Source: an uncultured Lentisphaerota bacterium
Lineage (GTDB): Bacteria; Verrucomicrobiota; Lentisphaeria; Oligosphaerales; CAITYL01
Direction of reading: 5' to 3'
DNA: 64,000 nucleotides
Assembly (NCBI GenBank): GCA_903921725.1
Contig: CAIXRA010000028.1
Location: 1 to 64,000, forward strand
The position numbers and the translations under genes are program-made. How positions within the stretch are numbered: the stretch's first letter is position 1; each line of letters starts with the position of its first letter. Positions 22,378-32,060 of this stretch are shown piece after piece. The notes under the pieces were generated by a model. The model saw only the letters and a list, made by a program, of their open reading frames with translations, was not told the DNA's origin and searched no databases.

Positions 22378-23766
22378 ATGGAGACGGTTGAAGCTGAAGG
22401 TGTGACGTGCGGCGGTTCCGTGATCCCGGCGGATGCGCCGGCAGGGCAGCGGGCCATGCAGCTTGTCGAACTGAGCCGGCACGCCACGGCGCTGGCGGAG
22501 CAGTACTTCAATGCGCTGCCGCTTGAGGAGCAGGCGCAGCTTGTGCTCAGCGTGTCGCCGGAGCACCGGCTGGACCTGCTGAACCTGCCGGTGGACGCCA
22601 CGGCGCTGGTGCAGTCGTTGCCGGAGCTTGAGCTGCACCGCACCATCCAGACGGTCGGCAAGTGGGAGGCGATGGAGGTGGTCGAGGTCGCCTCGGAGGA
22701 CCAGATCAACTTCATGCTGGATCATGACTGCTGGCGCGGGGAAAACCTCGACAGCCGCAAGTTCACCGACTGGATCCAGCTTTTTCTGGAATGCGACGAG
22801 CATCAGATTGCCCGCATCCTGATGGCAATCAACGCCGACCTGCTGGCGCTCGCACTGAAGAAGCATGTGAAGTTCGAGAAGGACTTCATGATCAGCGACG
22901 TCTATTACCTCGACCCCGACTGGGTGAAAGGCAGCAACCCCGCGGTTCAAATGTTCCTGGAGCGGCTGTACGCCATGGACCCGAACCTGTGGATCCGCCT
23001 GCTGGGCTGGGTACGGATGCACAACAAGGGCACCATCGAGGCGGACGCCATCGAGGGGCGCGAGGGCCGGCTCAAGGGCAAGGGGTATCCAGCGCCGACC
23101 CTGGCCATCACGGTCTATTATCCGGTGGATTTTGACTTCAAGCCAGCAATCGCCGCCTGGCTCGAGGAGTTCCGGCAGCCCGGCCTTTTCGGCGGCTCCT
23201 GCCTGCCGGTGCAGGGCGTGCGCGAAGTGCTGTTCCTGCAACGGGCCATGCGCTGCCTGGCGGAGAGCGGCGTCGGCGATGAATTCATGGCCATGCGCTG
23301 GGAGGCGGAGCTGGTGGATGTGGCGAACAAGGTCATGGTCGCCGACCAGGTGGACATCGGCGACATGCAGCGGCAGCGCGAGGCGGTGGACAAGGTCCGC
23401 CGCTGGATCAGCATCGGCCTGGAGGCCGCGGCATCCGGCCTGCCCGAGACCGGCGCGGAGCTGCTGAAACAGAAGAACTGCGAACATTTCTTCCGGATCG
23501 GCGCCATGCTGTACGACCAGCTCGGCAGCGCGGTGGTGGAACTGTCCAAGGCGGAGCAACGCACCGGCGGCCGGCTTTCTTCCAGCGACTATGGCGACGC
23601 CTATTTCGCATTGGCCGAGCCGGAACCGCAGATTCCCACCGGCGTGGCCGGCTCTGGACTGAAACGGCCCATCATGACGCTGACGGAGTACCGTCACGCT
23701 TGGCAGCTTGTCTGGGCGCTGGAAAATATCGCGGCGGGCCAGGAGCCGCCAGCGGCTCCCGTTTAA
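22378..23766 (+). CDS. DUF6178-like protein of unknown function
   Basis: 462 residues from the ATG at 22,378, chosen for GGGGAG about 7 bases upstream; a GTG at 22,342 is the alternative. The N-terminal part repeats a helical pattern: LPLEEQAQLVLSVSPEHRLD, then LVQSLPELELHRTI and EVASEDQINFMLDHDCW. This succession (LP-E-LV, then DxDCW) is what I recall from DUF6178 proteins of deltaproteobacteria. No catalytic motif, signal peptide or membrane segment is visible. It lies between divergent rpsD and the convergent Gfo/Idh-like gene. Confidence 0.5.
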   Translation: METVEAEGVTCGGSVIPADAPAGQRAMQLVELSRHATALAEQYFNALPLEEQAQLVLSVSPEHRLDLLNLPVDATALVQSLPELELHRTIQTVGKWEAMEVVEVASEDQINFMLDHDCWRGENLDSRKFTDWIQLFLECDEHQIARILMAINADLLALALKKHVKFEKDFMISDVYYLDPDWVKGSNPAVQMFLERLYAMDPNLWIRLLGWVRMHNKGTIEADAIEGREGRLKGKGYPAPTLAITVYYPVDFDFKPAIAAWLEEFRQPGLFGGSCLPVQGVREVLFLQRAMRCLAESGVGDEFMAMRWEAELVDVANKVMVADQVDIGDMQRQREAVDKVRRWISIGLEAAASGLPETGAELLKQKNCEHFFRIGAMLYDQLGSAVVELSKAEQRTGGRLSSSDYGDAYFALAEPEPQIPTGVAGSGLKRPIMTLTEYRHAWQLVWALENIAAGQEPPAAPV

Positions 23767-23810
23767 CCTGGCGGTCGGCGGCAGGGGGAATCCCCCTCGG
23801 GCCGCGGCTG

Positions 23811-24608
23811 TCAGCCGGCAAGGAAGGCCAGCGATTTGGCGGCGGTCTTGAAGTCGAGGAACGCGAGCGGTTCCTTGCGGTCGAGGCAGAGCAGGGCGGC
23901 GGCGAGGCAGAGGCGTGCGGGATCCTCTTCCGGCACTTCCCAGGTGCGCGCGGCACCGTTGTTTTCCACGAGCTTCACGCTTCCGCCGCCGGCAAGCGGC
24001 GCCGAGGCCGTGATTGTCCCGCCGTCGCCCGTGACGCGGATCTCCCACCCTTCCCCGGTTTCTTTTTGGGCGGGGCTGAGGATGAATTTCAGTTTGTCCG
24101 TGGCCGGCGACTCGGTTGCCAGCGCGGCGCAAACGTCGGCCTCCGGCAGATAGCGCCGACAGAAGAGCGCCTCCAGCGCCGGCACCTCCACCACCGTCCG
24201 CGCGGTCACGCGGCGTTCGATTGTGAGTGTCTGGATATTCCCTAGGCAGCCGGCGTCCGCGACCTCGAGCACCCGCGCCGCGGCGGGATGGAAGAACAGC
24301 GTGTTGCGGATGAAGCCGTGCAGCTTGTTTCGCAGCAGGAGCTTCTGGATGCGTTCGCCGTCCGGCGGCAGCGCCGCGTCCGGCGGCAGCAGCACCGCCC
24401 GGCAGCGCCCGCCCGCGTCCCGGATGGCGCCGTGCAGCGCGGCAACCGGCAACAGCGAAAGGTCGGCCAGGTCGGCCAAGGCTGATCCGTCCGATCCGTC
24501 CGATCCGCCGGACAGCACCGTCGTGCGGACTCCGCGCAGCGGCGCATAGAGGGCCGCCCGCGCTTCGGCGGCTTCGTGGTTCATGGCAACGATGACGACG
24601 TCGGGCAT
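23811..24608 (-). CDS. Degenerate Gfo/Idh/MocA-type oxidoreductase-like protein
   Basis: 265 residues from the ATG at 24,608. The middle portion FFHPAAARVLEVADAGCLGN followed by IQTLTIERR matches the turn after the Rossmann domain in Gfo/Idh/MocA enzymes, and the C-terminus (AAALLCLDRKEPLAFLDFKT) their last helices. The N-terminal NAD-binding glycine motif is missing, so it may not bind cofactor. A tandem GATCCGTCC repeat (24,483-24,511) gives SGGSDGSDGS inside the protein. Co-orientation with the GH89 gene suggests a role in sugar metabolism. Assignment is by motif memory and moderately sure at best. Confidence 0.45.
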   Translation of the reverse strand: MPDVVIVAMNHEAAEARAALYAPLRGVRTTVLSGGSDGSDGSALADLADLSLLPVAALHGAIRDAGGRCRAVLLPPDAALPPDGERIQKLLLRNKLHGFIRNTLFFHPAAARVLEVADAGCLGNIQTLTIERRVTARTVVEVPALEALFCRRYLPEADVCAALATESPATDKLKFILSPAQKETGEGWEIRVTGDGGTITASAPLAGGGSVKLVENNGAARTWEVPEEDPARLCLAAALLCLDRKEPLAFLDFKTAAKSLAFLAG

Positions 24609-24650
24609 GTGCGTAAATCCTCGCTCCATTTGCATAGCAGAAGCTGTTCT

Positions 24651-24728
24651 GGCAGGATTGCAGGATTGTAGGGGGCTGCAGGCTTCAATCACCCAAGAGT
24701 TTTATCCTGCAGATCCTGCAATCCTGTC
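24651..24728. repeat. Inverted pair of GCAGGATT repeats
   Basis: GGCAGGATTGCAGGATTG (from 24,655) and, about 50 bases on, ATCCTGCAGATCCTGC with ATCCTGTC form an imperfect inverted repeat in the 199-base gap between two minus-strand genes. This type of CAGGAT spaced repeat is dispersed in many bacterial genomes. Confidence 0.65.
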
Positions 24729-24807
24729 TAAAAATCAACGGCATTGAACGTAAGCCGGGATTCCGGGGTTTCCAGCGGTGTCCGGAGGCGAATCCGCCGA
24801 CCGCCTA

Positions 24808-27318
24808 TCATTCCCCGAGCAGGATCACCTTGCCTCTGGAATCGGTTCCGCCGTTGCCGCGGACGACGGCGCGGATGACGGCGCCGTTGTTGGCGGGCGT
24901 GCCGGCGGGGACGGCGAGCTTGTAGCTGTTGCGCTCGCTCGGCTTGCCGGCGAATCCGGGGTGTTCGTTGGTGGCCGCCACCTTGCCGTCGGCGACCACG
25001 GAGACGGACTGGATGTCCAGCCGGTGGTTGCCGCCGGTGTATTCGAAGCGGACTCCCTTGAGTTTCTTCAGCTGTGCGGCGGAGAGCGGCCACTCCACGC
25101 TCTTCCACTCGGTGGTCACGCTGTCCGGCGACCAGTCGCCGAGCGGTTCGCCGGGACCGTTTCCGGGGAGGAGGGGCAGCGTCTCCCCGCATGCCTTCGC
25201 GAGCAGCTTCACGGCCTCGGCGACGGGGTCGGCGTACGGCGTGATCTTGCTCACGCCGGAGCCATTGACCCATTCCAGCTCCCAGGCGGCCATGTTGAAC
25301 GGCTTGCCGGTCTTGAGGGAGTCCAGACGGCGCGCCATCCGTTCGCGGTAGAAGTCGCGCACCAGGCCGCTCCACACGCGGCAGGAGTAGTCGTTGACCG
25401 GCGGGCCCCAGACGGTGACGATGCGCCGGGCGTTGGACTCGTAGAACGCCTGTAGCTTCGGGTCTGTGCTGTGGGCGCGGGCCAGGGCAATCCAGCGGTC
25501 CAGCCGGTTGAGCGGGTGCGACTCCATCAGGCGGTCGAGTTCCGTGAGCAGTTCCAGACCGCGCTTGCCGGCGCGGTCGCCGAGCGCGTCGTCGCCGGCG
25601 GCATAGGCGTCGGCTGCGAGCTTGAACCACTCCTCGGCCTTCAGCCCCAGACAGAGGGCGGTGCGCTCGACGGCGTCGGCGCGGTAGCCGGGGGCGGTGC
25701 CCAGCGTGCCGGCGCAGGAGAGGAAGGCCTGCGTGGCCTGGAAGAAGCCCGGGTCGCGGTTGACGCTGCCGGTGCCGCAGCCGGCGTGGGCCTGCCAGCT
25801 GAAGCTCGGGTGCGGCGTGAGCGAGCGGTAGCAACCCTTGCGCATCAGGTTCCAGGACTCCGTCACCGCCGGCGGGCAGGCGCCGTAGCGGTTGCGGCTG
25901 TACTGCGGGAGCCAGTCGTCGAGCTTCAACGGTTCGCGGCTCCAGGCGGTGTCCGCCATCAGTTCATAAAGCACCGCGTTGTTTTCCAGCCCCTCGCCGG
26001 AGATGGTGAAGCCGACGAGGTTCTTTTTCTTGGGCGAGGCCAACATCTTCCCCGCGCCGGTGGCGTACAGCTCCATGTTGCCGGTGTAGGCGGTCTTGCC
26101 GCCCATGTTCGGGACGAAGCCGTACGCCCACTGCTTGCCGCTGAAGCTGTCGAGCCGACCCCAGTTGTTGGCGTAGTCATTGGCGTAGTCAAGGATCAGC
26201 ACTTCGTTGTCCGGCACGCTGCTGAAGAGGGCCTTGACCCGCTCCGGCGTCCAGATGTGGCTCTGGTAGCCGAACATCCAGCCCTGGATGACCCAGACGG
26301 CCTCGGGATCGCCGCCGCGGATGGCGTCGAAGGTTTTGCGGCCGTACTCCGCCAGCAGCTCCGTCACCGGGCGGTCCGTCTTGGGGAGCTCCATCTCGTT
26401 GAAGCTGTCCACCAGGAAATATTTCGCCTTGCCGAACTCCTTCTCCCACTCCTCCATGTACATCTTCGTGATGGTGGCAAAGAGCGGGTCGCCGGGCATC
26501 AGGATGACCGGGCACTGGCTTTTCGGGAAGCCGCCCCAGCGCATTTCGTGGAGCTGGATCTCCGGGTACAGGCGGCGGATCCCCTTGGGGACGAATCCGG
26601 CGAACGACTGGACCACCGGCTCGATGCCGAGCTCGCGCATGCGGCCGAGCAGCTTGTGCTGGAGCGCGACCTGGTCCGCGTGCCATTCCGCGGGCAGGGT
26701 GCCGGCGACCTGGCAGATGTTGCCCATGCGCTGCCAGGGCAGGTGCGCGGGGCCGGTGTAGAACTCGTCGATCTCCTGCTGCGTCAGGCCGAGCCGCTTC
26801 CAGACGCGGGTCGCGATCGCCTCGGTCGCCACCGGCGCCATCACCATGTTGAAGCCGTGCAGCGCCTGCCAGTCCAGCTCCTGCTGCCAGCGCTCCCAGG
26901 TCCAGTACGGAAAGGTGTAGCCGGCGGTGACCACGTTGTAGGCGTGGCGGACGCGGAACGGCGTCTCCACCCGGGTCTTCGGCGCGTCCGGCAGCCGCGG
27001 CGGGAGCCGGAGCATCGGGCCCTCCCAGCCGACCATGCCCAACCCGTTCGCCTTCAGGTAGTCGTACGCGCCGCGGGCCATGGCGGAAGGGCTGGAGCCG
27101 CGCACGGTCACGCGCCCGCCCGCCGCCTCGTATTCATAAATGTCGCATCCGTCCGCCGTGGGCGCGGCCTTTGCAAAGGTAAAGGTGCCCGCCGCCGCGC
27201 CCAGATTGCGCGCCAGCACGCCCGCCGCCGCCGTTTCCGGCGCTGTGGCTGCTGCGTTGGCGATTGTGCCTGCCACCAGAAAGCTGGTCATGGCCATGAG
27301 TGCCGATGTGATGCGCAT
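24808..27318 (-). CDS. Secreted alpha-N-acetylglucosaminidase (GH89)
   Basis: 836 residues from the ATG at 27,318 (GGGGAGG about 8 bases before), starting with a signal peptide MRITSALMAMTSFLVAGTIA NAAA. The GH89/NAGLU core is clear: WTWERWQQELDWQALHGFNM, LPWQRMGNICQVAGTLPAEW, PGDPLFATI, VDSFNEMELP (catalytic glutamate region), VIQGWMFGYQSHIW, and GFTISGEGLENNAVLYELMA with the second catalytic glutamate. The enzyme removes terminal alpha-linked GlcNAc, as in heparan sulfate or gastric mucin. It probably acts in the periplasm or outside the cell and belongs with the mannosidase and sialidase-type genes in a host-glycan diet. Confidence 0.9.
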   Translation of the reverse strand: MRITSALMAMTSFLVAGTIANAAATAPETAAAGVLARNLGAAAGTFTFAKAAPTADGCDIYEYEAAGGRVTVRGSSPSAMARGAYDYLKANGLGMVGWEGPMLRLPPRLPDAPKTRVETPFRVRHAYNVVTAGYTFPYWTWERWQQELDWQALHGFNMVMAPVATEAIATRVWKRLGLTQQEIDEFYTGPAHLPWQRMGNICQVAGTLPAEWHADQVALQHKLLGRMRELGIEPVVQSFAGFVPKGIRRLYPEIQLHEMRWGGFPKSQCPVILMPGDPLFATITKMYMEEWEKEFGKAKYFLVDSFNEMELPKTDRPVTELLAEYGRKTFDAIRGGDPEAVWVIQGWMFGYQSHIWTPERVKALFSSVPDNEVLILDYANDYANNWGRLDSFSGKQWAYGFVPNMGGKTAYTGNMELYATGAGKMLASPKKKNLVGFTISGEGLENNAVLYELMADTAWSREPLKLDDWLPQYSRNRYGACPPAVTESWNLMRKGCYRSLTPHPSFSWQAHAGCGTGSVNRDPGFFQATQAFLSCAGTLGTAPGYRADAVERTALCLGLKAEEWFKLAADAYAAGDDALGDRAGKRGLELLTELDRLMESHPLNRLDRWIALARAHSTDPKLQAFYESNARRIVTVWGPPVNDYSCRVWSGLVRDFYRERMARRLDSLKTGKPFNMAAWELEWVNGSGVSKITPYADPVAEAVKLLAKACGETLPLLPGNGPGEPLGDWSPDSVTTEWKSVEWPLSAAQLKKLKGVRFEYTGGNHRLDIQSVSVVADGKVAATNEHPGFAGKPSERNSYKLAVPAGTPANNGAVIRAVVRGNGGTDSRGKVILLGE

Positions 27319-27630
27319 TCCGAAATCCTCCCCGTGGTCTGGCCTGTTGTACGGGTATCCGTTCCGGTAGACTCTCCGGAGCGGGCGGAGTTCCATCCCC
27401 AGTCGCTCCGCCAGTGGGATGTGCGATGATTCGTGCCGCGGTGAATGAAAGGCGCGTCCGGATTATTGCGGCCCGGGCGGAAATCCGCCTGCCCGGGCCC
27501 GCGGAGGGGCTGCCGGGGCGGCGTCCGGACTGCGGGCGGTCGAAATCCGGCGCGCGCAGGCTACATTTCCATGCTTCAGGAAGAGTGTTTTTTTCTTGAG
27601 TTCAGCGGCCGCACAGGGGAGGCGGAGACG
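27319..27630. other. Divergent intergenic region, GH89 / hisD
   Basis: Both flanking genes start here and point away. It is GC-rich. I saw no convincing promoter pair, repeat or small gene. Confidence 0.5.
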
Positions 27631-28929
27631 ATGGAAGTTTTGCGCGAGTCAGATCCGGCGTTCGGGAAACGTTTTGCGGAACTGCTGGAGCGGCGGAATC
27701 CCGATCCGCAGGTGGAGCGCGCCGCCGCGGAGATCCTGGCCGGCGTGCGGGAGCGCGGAGATGCCGCGGTGGCGGAGTATGCGGCGAAATTCGACCGCGT
27801 GGAGCTGACGCCGGCGGGGTTTGCTGTTTCCACAGAAGAGATTGAGGCGGCGGGGAAGACGCTGGACGCCTCCGCAAAGGCCGCCATCCGCCTCGCCTGC
27901 CGCCAGATTACGGTGTTTGCGAAGGAGCAGAGGCGGAAGGACTGGTCCTTTTCGCCGCGGCCCGGCGTGCGGCTTGGCGAGCGCTTCACGCCGCTGTCGC
28001 GCGTCGGGGCCTATGTGCCGGGCGGCACGGCGCCGCTGGTTTCGACCGTGCTGCACACGGTGACGCTGGCGAAGGTCGCGGGGGTGAAGGAGATCGTGGT
28101 CGTGACGCCGCCGGGGCCGGGCGGGAAGGTGCATCCGGCCATCCTCTTTGCCGCAAAGTGCGCGGGGGCGACGGAAGTTTACCGCATCGGCGGGGTGTAT
28201 GCCGTCGGCGCGCTGGCGTACGGGACGAAGACGATCCGGCGTGTGGAAAAGATCGTCGGCCCGGGCAATGCCTATGTGACCGCCGCCAAGCGCCAGGTGT
28301 ACGGCGAGGTGGCGCTGGACCTGGTCGCCGGACCGTCGGAGATCCTGGTGCTGGCCGACTCCTCGGCGGACCCCGAATTCATCGCGGCGGACATGCTGTC
28401 GCAGGCGGAGCATGGTTCCGGGCGCGAGCAGGCGTTCCTCATCACGACCGACGCCCGGCTGGTGCCGAAGGTGCAGGCGGCGCTGGAACGGCAGGCGCGG
28501 GAGCTTTCGCGGAGCGAGTGCGTGGCCAAGGTGCTGAAGAACGGCGTCTTTTTTATTGTGGCAAAAACGGTGGACGGCGCGGTGCGCCTGGCCGATGAGA
28601 TTGCGCCGGAGCATTTGGAAATCATGATGCGGAACCCGGAACGCGTCGCAAAGAAAATTCAGGCGGCCGGTGCCATTTTCATCGGGCCGTGGACGCCGGA
28701 GCCGGTTGGCGATTTTGTGGCCGGCCCGAGCCATGTGCTGCCGACCGCCGGGGCGGGGCGCTATTTCAGCGGGCTGACGCTGGAGCATTTCTATCGGCGC
28801 ATGAGCACGGTCCGTTACACGGCCGGCGCATTGCGGCGTGAAGTCGGTGCCATCACAAAGTTTGCGGAAATGGAGGGGCTTGACGCACACGGGAGGGCTG
28901 CAACAATCCGCACGAATCGGCAAAAATGA
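27631..28929 (+). CDS. hisD: Histidinol dehydrogenase
   Basis: 432 residues, the usual HisD length, when started at the ATG at 27,631 (AGGGGAGG about 9 bases before); the open frame extends 62 codons further upstream without similarity. HisD oxidises L-histidinol to histidine in two NAD-dependent steps and needs zinc. Visible motifs are RVGAYVPGG, PPGPGGKVHPAILFAAKCAG, YRIGGVYAVGALAYGT, VGPGNAYVTAAK, GPSEILVLAD, LSQAEHGSG, and AGAIFIGPWTPEPVGDFVAG with GPSHVLPTAG. The gene is alone; no other his gene is in the window. Confidence 0.95.
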   Translation: MEVLRESDPAFGKRFAELLERRNPDPQVERAAAEILAGVRERGDAAVAEYAAKFDRVELTPAGFAVSTEEIEAAGKTLDASAKAAIRLACRQITVFAKEQRRKDWSFSPRPGVRLGERFTPLSRVGAYVPGGTAPLVSTVLHTVTLAKVAGVKEIVVVTPPGPGGKVHPAILFAAKCAGATEVYRIGGVYAVGALAYGTKTIRRVEKIVGPGNAYVTAAKRQVYGEVALDLVAGPSEILVLADSSADPEFIAADMLSQAEHGSGREQAFLITTDARLVPKVQAALERQARELSRSECVAKVLKNGVFFIVAKTVDGAVRLADEIAPEHLEIMMRNPERVAKKIQAAGAIFIGPWTPEPVGDFVAGPSHVLPTAGAGRYFSGLTLEHFYRRMSTVRYTAGALRREVGAITKFAEMEGLDAHGRAATIRTNRQK

Positions 28930-29056
28930 GAACTGGGGTTGTCTTGTTTTTCTCATTCTTGTTGTCGCGAGGCTTGAAAGGGCGGCGTCTGCGCTGTATT
29001 AGTACGCGAGGTATTGCACAGAGTGTGACCAATGGTTATGCATGGGAGGTTCGATT

Positions 29057-29254
29057 ATGAAGAAGCTCAGCATCATCGAGGTCAAACAGAAGGCGAAGGC
29101 GCTTGGCTTGACGTTGGAAAAAACCGCCAAAAAGCCGGAAATCATCCGTGCCATCCAGATGGCGGAGGGAAACACGCCCTGTTTCGGCACGCGGCCGGTC
29201 GGAGATTGCGAGCAGCAGGCCTGTTGCTGGCGCGCGGACTGCCTCAGCTGCTGA
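29057..29254 (+). CDS. Small SAP-like protein with C-terminal Cys cluster
   Basis: 65 residues from the ATG at 29,057 (GGGAGG 8 bases before). The N-terminal half MKKLSIIEVKQKAKALGLTL and PEIIRAIQMAEGN is a SAP-like helix-hairpin, known for DNA or RNA binding. The C-terminal half has six cysteines (PCFGTRP, DCEQQACCWRADCLSC), possibly binding zinc or an Fe-S cluster. Proteins of this plan (SAP motif, EGNxPCF, CxWRxDC) are widespread in anaerobes but uncharacterised as far as I know. Confidence 0.7.
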   Translation: MKKLSIIEVKQKAKALGLTLEKTAKKPEIIRAIQMAEGNTPCFGTRPVGDCEQQACCWRADCLSC

Positions 29255-29441
29255 GGTGGGCGTTGGGAAGTCTTTTCCCTTGGGCTAAAGGCGACATGGG
29301 GTGCGGCAAAATTTCCCCTGTGTCTTTTTTTGCCTGGAACGGCATCGCGGCGAAGGCGGCCGGGTGCGTTGTGATCTGTACGGAAGGCGGCGGCCTGTGG
29401 TAAAAACAGATAAAAACAAGCCGGCGGAAAGTGCCGCCGTC

Positions 29442-31025
29442 ATGCACCGATGGCAATGGCTGAAATGGCTGTTGCTGCTGGCTTGGGCCACTCTTTGGCT
29501 GGTCCAGGTGACGGCGCCGGCGGATTTCTGGGCCGGCGGGCAGTCCCTGCAAGCCTGGCATATGCAGGACATGGCCTTCAACGGGAACTCCGCCTGCCAG
29601 ACGACTCAAAACGGGGTGTTGTGTGTGGAGCCACCCTTGTATCCGTGGCTGGCGACGGTCTGTTCACTGCCGTACCATCGGCCGATACTTTTCGGGCTGC
29701 AACTGCCTGGCATGCTCGCTTTTCTGGGCTGTGTGTTGATGCTTTGGTTTGTGGGGCGGTGGCGCTTCGGTGTCTGGTCCGGATTTTTTGCCGCGCTGTT
29801 CCTGCTCCTTTCTCCGGTCGGGCTGCAGGGAGTCCTCTCCGCGTGCAAAGACAGCCTGTACATGCTGTTGGTTGCGGGCGCGGTGGTGGTGGTGTTCCGT
29901 GCGTGGCAAGATGGCGGATTTTGGAGCTGGTTTTTGTTTTGGTTGTTGGCCACGGCGGCGATGTTGACGGGGGGAGTGATGGGGCTGCTGCCGGTGGCGG
30001 TGCTCGGAGTCGGCGCGTGGCTGAAACACAGGAAGACGGCCAAGCAGGCAGCCTCCGCCGGAGCGGAGCTGCTGGTTTCCGTGACCGGAGTGGCGGCCCC
30101 GCCATTCCGGGGTGCCTGGATTCCTGGGTTGCTGCTGTTTCTGGCTGTATGCGGAGACTGGCTGTTTGGGATGATGGCGCTGGATGAGGGGCTGGCCATG
30201 CACCGGTTGACCGTGGAGGGAATCTTGCATGGGACGCCGGCGGCGGTGGCGTATGATCCGGTATGGATGGCAATCGGCAGGCAGGCCGCTTCGTTGATGG
30301 TGGGGTTTGATCCGTGGTGTCTGCTGGCGCTGGTGGGAGTGTGGGCGGCGTTCCGGCGGCCGGCGGTGGTGGAGGGGGAGCGGCCCTTTGAAAAATTCCT
30401 GGCATGGTACCTCATTTTTGGGGTACTGCTGTTTTTGATGACTCCGCATGTGCCGGTGAATTGGGCGGTGGCGCTGGTGGTGCCGGCGGCGCTGCTGGCG
30501 GGGCGTGAGGCGGCGCGCTGGCTGACCGGCCGGAAACTGTCCCCGCGCGGGATACTGACATGGGCTGCGGTGTTGTGGGGCGCTTTCCTCTTGTGTACGG
30601 TTGCGCAATTCCATTTTCTCAAGCGCAATGATGTCAAGGTGGTGCAGACGCGGGCCCTGCAGAAAATGGCCGCCGAGTTCGAGAAGAAGGTCGGGCGCGG
30701 AAAACAGGCCGTGCAGTACGCGGAGGATGCACCGCCAGCGTTCCAGTTCTATCTGGGAACGATGTGCCGAACCGTGCCCACCGCCCGTGTTGTGGCAGGA
30801 CTTGCGGGAACGATTCCGATGGTGGCGGTCGTGGGGGATGTGGAGGCGGTGCGCGCCAAGGTCGAGGCGGCGGGCGGATTCTGCCGCGAGGTGGTGATGT
30901 GGCCGGAGGTCAGGGAGGTGGCCGGCAAAAATGGCGGGCCGCCGCAAAAGATTGTCCTGATGGGAATCCTGACGAATCAGCCCGAAGAGAAGCCGGGCCG
31001 GGGGAATGCATGGAGAACGGAATGA
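29442..31025 (+). CDS. ArnT/PMT-type membrane glycosyltransferase
   Basis: 527 residues from the ATG at 29,442; no strong ribosome binding site, so upstream starts are possible. Around ten hydrophobic helices follow an N-terminal one (WLKWLLLLAWATLWLVQV). The first periplasmic loop holds VEPPLYPWLATV, the ExPPLYPW motif of dolichyl- or polyprenyl-phosphate sugar transferases of the GT39/GT83 type. The C-terminal 120 residues are soluble. It would move a sugar from a lipid carrier onto lipid A, a polysaccharide or protein. The acceptor cannot be told. Confidence 0.65.
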   Translation: MHRWQWLKWLLLLAWATLWLVQVTAPADFWAGGQSLQAWHMQDMAFNGNSACQTTQNGVLCVEPPLYPWLATVCSLPYHRPILFGLQLPGMLAFLGCVLMLWFVGRWRFGVWSGFFAALFLLLSPVGLQGVLSACKDSLYMLLVAGAVVVVFRAWQDGGFWSWFLFWLLATAAMLTGGVMGLLPVAVLGVGAWLKHRKTAKQAASAGAELLVSVTGVAAPPFRGAWIPGLLLFLAVCGDWLFGMMALDEGLAMHRLTVEGILHGTPAAVAYDPVWMAIGRQAASLMVGFDPWCLLALVGVWAAFRRPAVVEGERPFEKFLAWYLIFGVLLFLMTPHVPVNWAVALVVPAALLAGREAARWLTGRKLSPRGILTWAAVLWGAFLLCTVAQFHFLKRNDVKVVQTRALQKMAAEFEKKVGRGKQAVQYAEDAPPAFQFYLGTMCRTVPTARVVAGLAGTIPMVAVVGDVEAVRAKVEAAGGFCREVVMWPEVREVAGKNGGPPQKIVLMGILTNQPEEKPGRGNAWRTE

Positions 31026-31149
31026 CCATCGCCCCAAGCTCCGGAGACGCGCAACGCGGGTTTTGAGGCTGAATGCCGCCCCCGGATGATTCATCGATCA
31101 GTGACACAACCGCGTTGGCGTCGAACGTTGAGCGTTCGTGGCCGTCAGC

Positions 31150-31935
31150 TTATTTTGATCCGCCGAACAGCCCCTTGACCGCATCGACCGCACCCTTGCC
31201 TGCTTCGCCGAGGCTCTTGCCGACTTCCTTTGCGGCGCCGGCGACGGCCTTGCCCGCGCCGGTTGCGGCATCGGAAATGCCGCCCGTGATTGACTTCAGG
31301 ATGTCCGCCACCATCTGTCCGATGGTCTTGCCGTCCCCTTCTTTGCCTAGGTCCTTTTGCTTGATGTCTGGCATCGGGATCGGTGCGGCGGCACCGCCGA
31401 GCCCCTTGATGCCGAGATGCACCTTGGTGTTGACGATCCGGAGGTCGTCAATCACGACTTTTTTGCCGGCCTTTTCGGGCGCGGTCTGGGCCGGTGTGGC
31501 GGGTTCCGCTGGCTTTCCGGCACCGCCGAGGAATGCATCCACATTTTTCTGGATTTTACCCACATTGCTGTCGGGGAAGCCCGCCTCGTACCAAGCCTCC
31601 GCTCCGTCAATGTAGACTTCCTTCACATGAATCTTGCTGGAGAACACGGACATCGGCGACAGGGAGACCCGGACTTCGCCGACCTTGATGGCCGCCTCGG
31701 TCTTGTACCCCTCCGGGTTGCCGACCACGAGACCCTTCAGTAATAGCTTGCCCGTGAAGAGGTTGAGAGTGACTTTTTCGAGGGACACGCTGGTCTTCGT
31801 CACGGTCGGGCCGATGGTTGATACCGCTTTCCGGATGCCCGCGCCGAGGTAGAACGGATGCAGGAGCGCCGCCAGCAGGAACACGCCCAGCAGGGCGAAT
31901 CCGGTGTACGCGAGGAGTTTAACGGGTTTTCTCAT
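31150..31935 (-). CDS. AsmA-like membrane-anchored periplasmic protein
   Basis: 261 residues. One N-terminal membrane helix (LLAYTGFALLGVFLLAALL) is followed by an AsmA/YhjG-like beta region: VTLNLFTGKLLLKGLVVGNP, EVRVSLSPMSVFSSKIHVKE, VYIDGAEAWYE. The C-terminal 80 residues are Gly/Ala/Lys-rich (GISDAATGAGKAVAGAAKEV) and amphipathic. AsmA relatives assist lipid transport and outer-membrane homeostasis. AAAGGCG precedes the ATG. Confidence 0.6.
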   Translation of the reverse strand: MRKPVKLLAYTGFALLGVFLLAALLHPFYLGAGIRKAVSTIGPTVTKTSVSLEKVTLNLFTGKLLLKGLVVGNPEGYKTEAAIKVGEVRVSLSPMSVFSSKIHVKEVYIDGAEAWYEAGFPDSNVGKIQKNVDAFLGGAGKPAEPATPAQTAPEKAGKKVVIDDLRIVNTKVHLGIKGLGGAAAPIPMPDIKQKDLGKEGDGKTIGQMVADILKSITGGISDAATGAGKAVAGAAKEVGKSLGEAGKGAVDAVKGLFGGSK

Positions 31936-32060
31936 GGGAGGCGCCTTTCGTTTTGCGTGGATGGACGGAGCTTGTGCCGGTGCGGCTTTCCTTTAATGTT
32001 TCCGTGCTCCAACATACCCGCAAAACGAAAATCCGGCAACCCGGCCCGGTGCGCCACGGG

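Noticed and set aside
22372..24132. 586-codon minus-strand open frame over the DUF6178-like gene
   Set aside because: Rich in Arg, His and Gln with no motif; typical antisense frame of GC-rich coding DNA.
25471..27429. 652-codon plus-strand open frame over GH89
   Set aside because: No motif, composition of an antisense frame; the GH89 frame on the other strand has catalytic motifs and a signal peptide.
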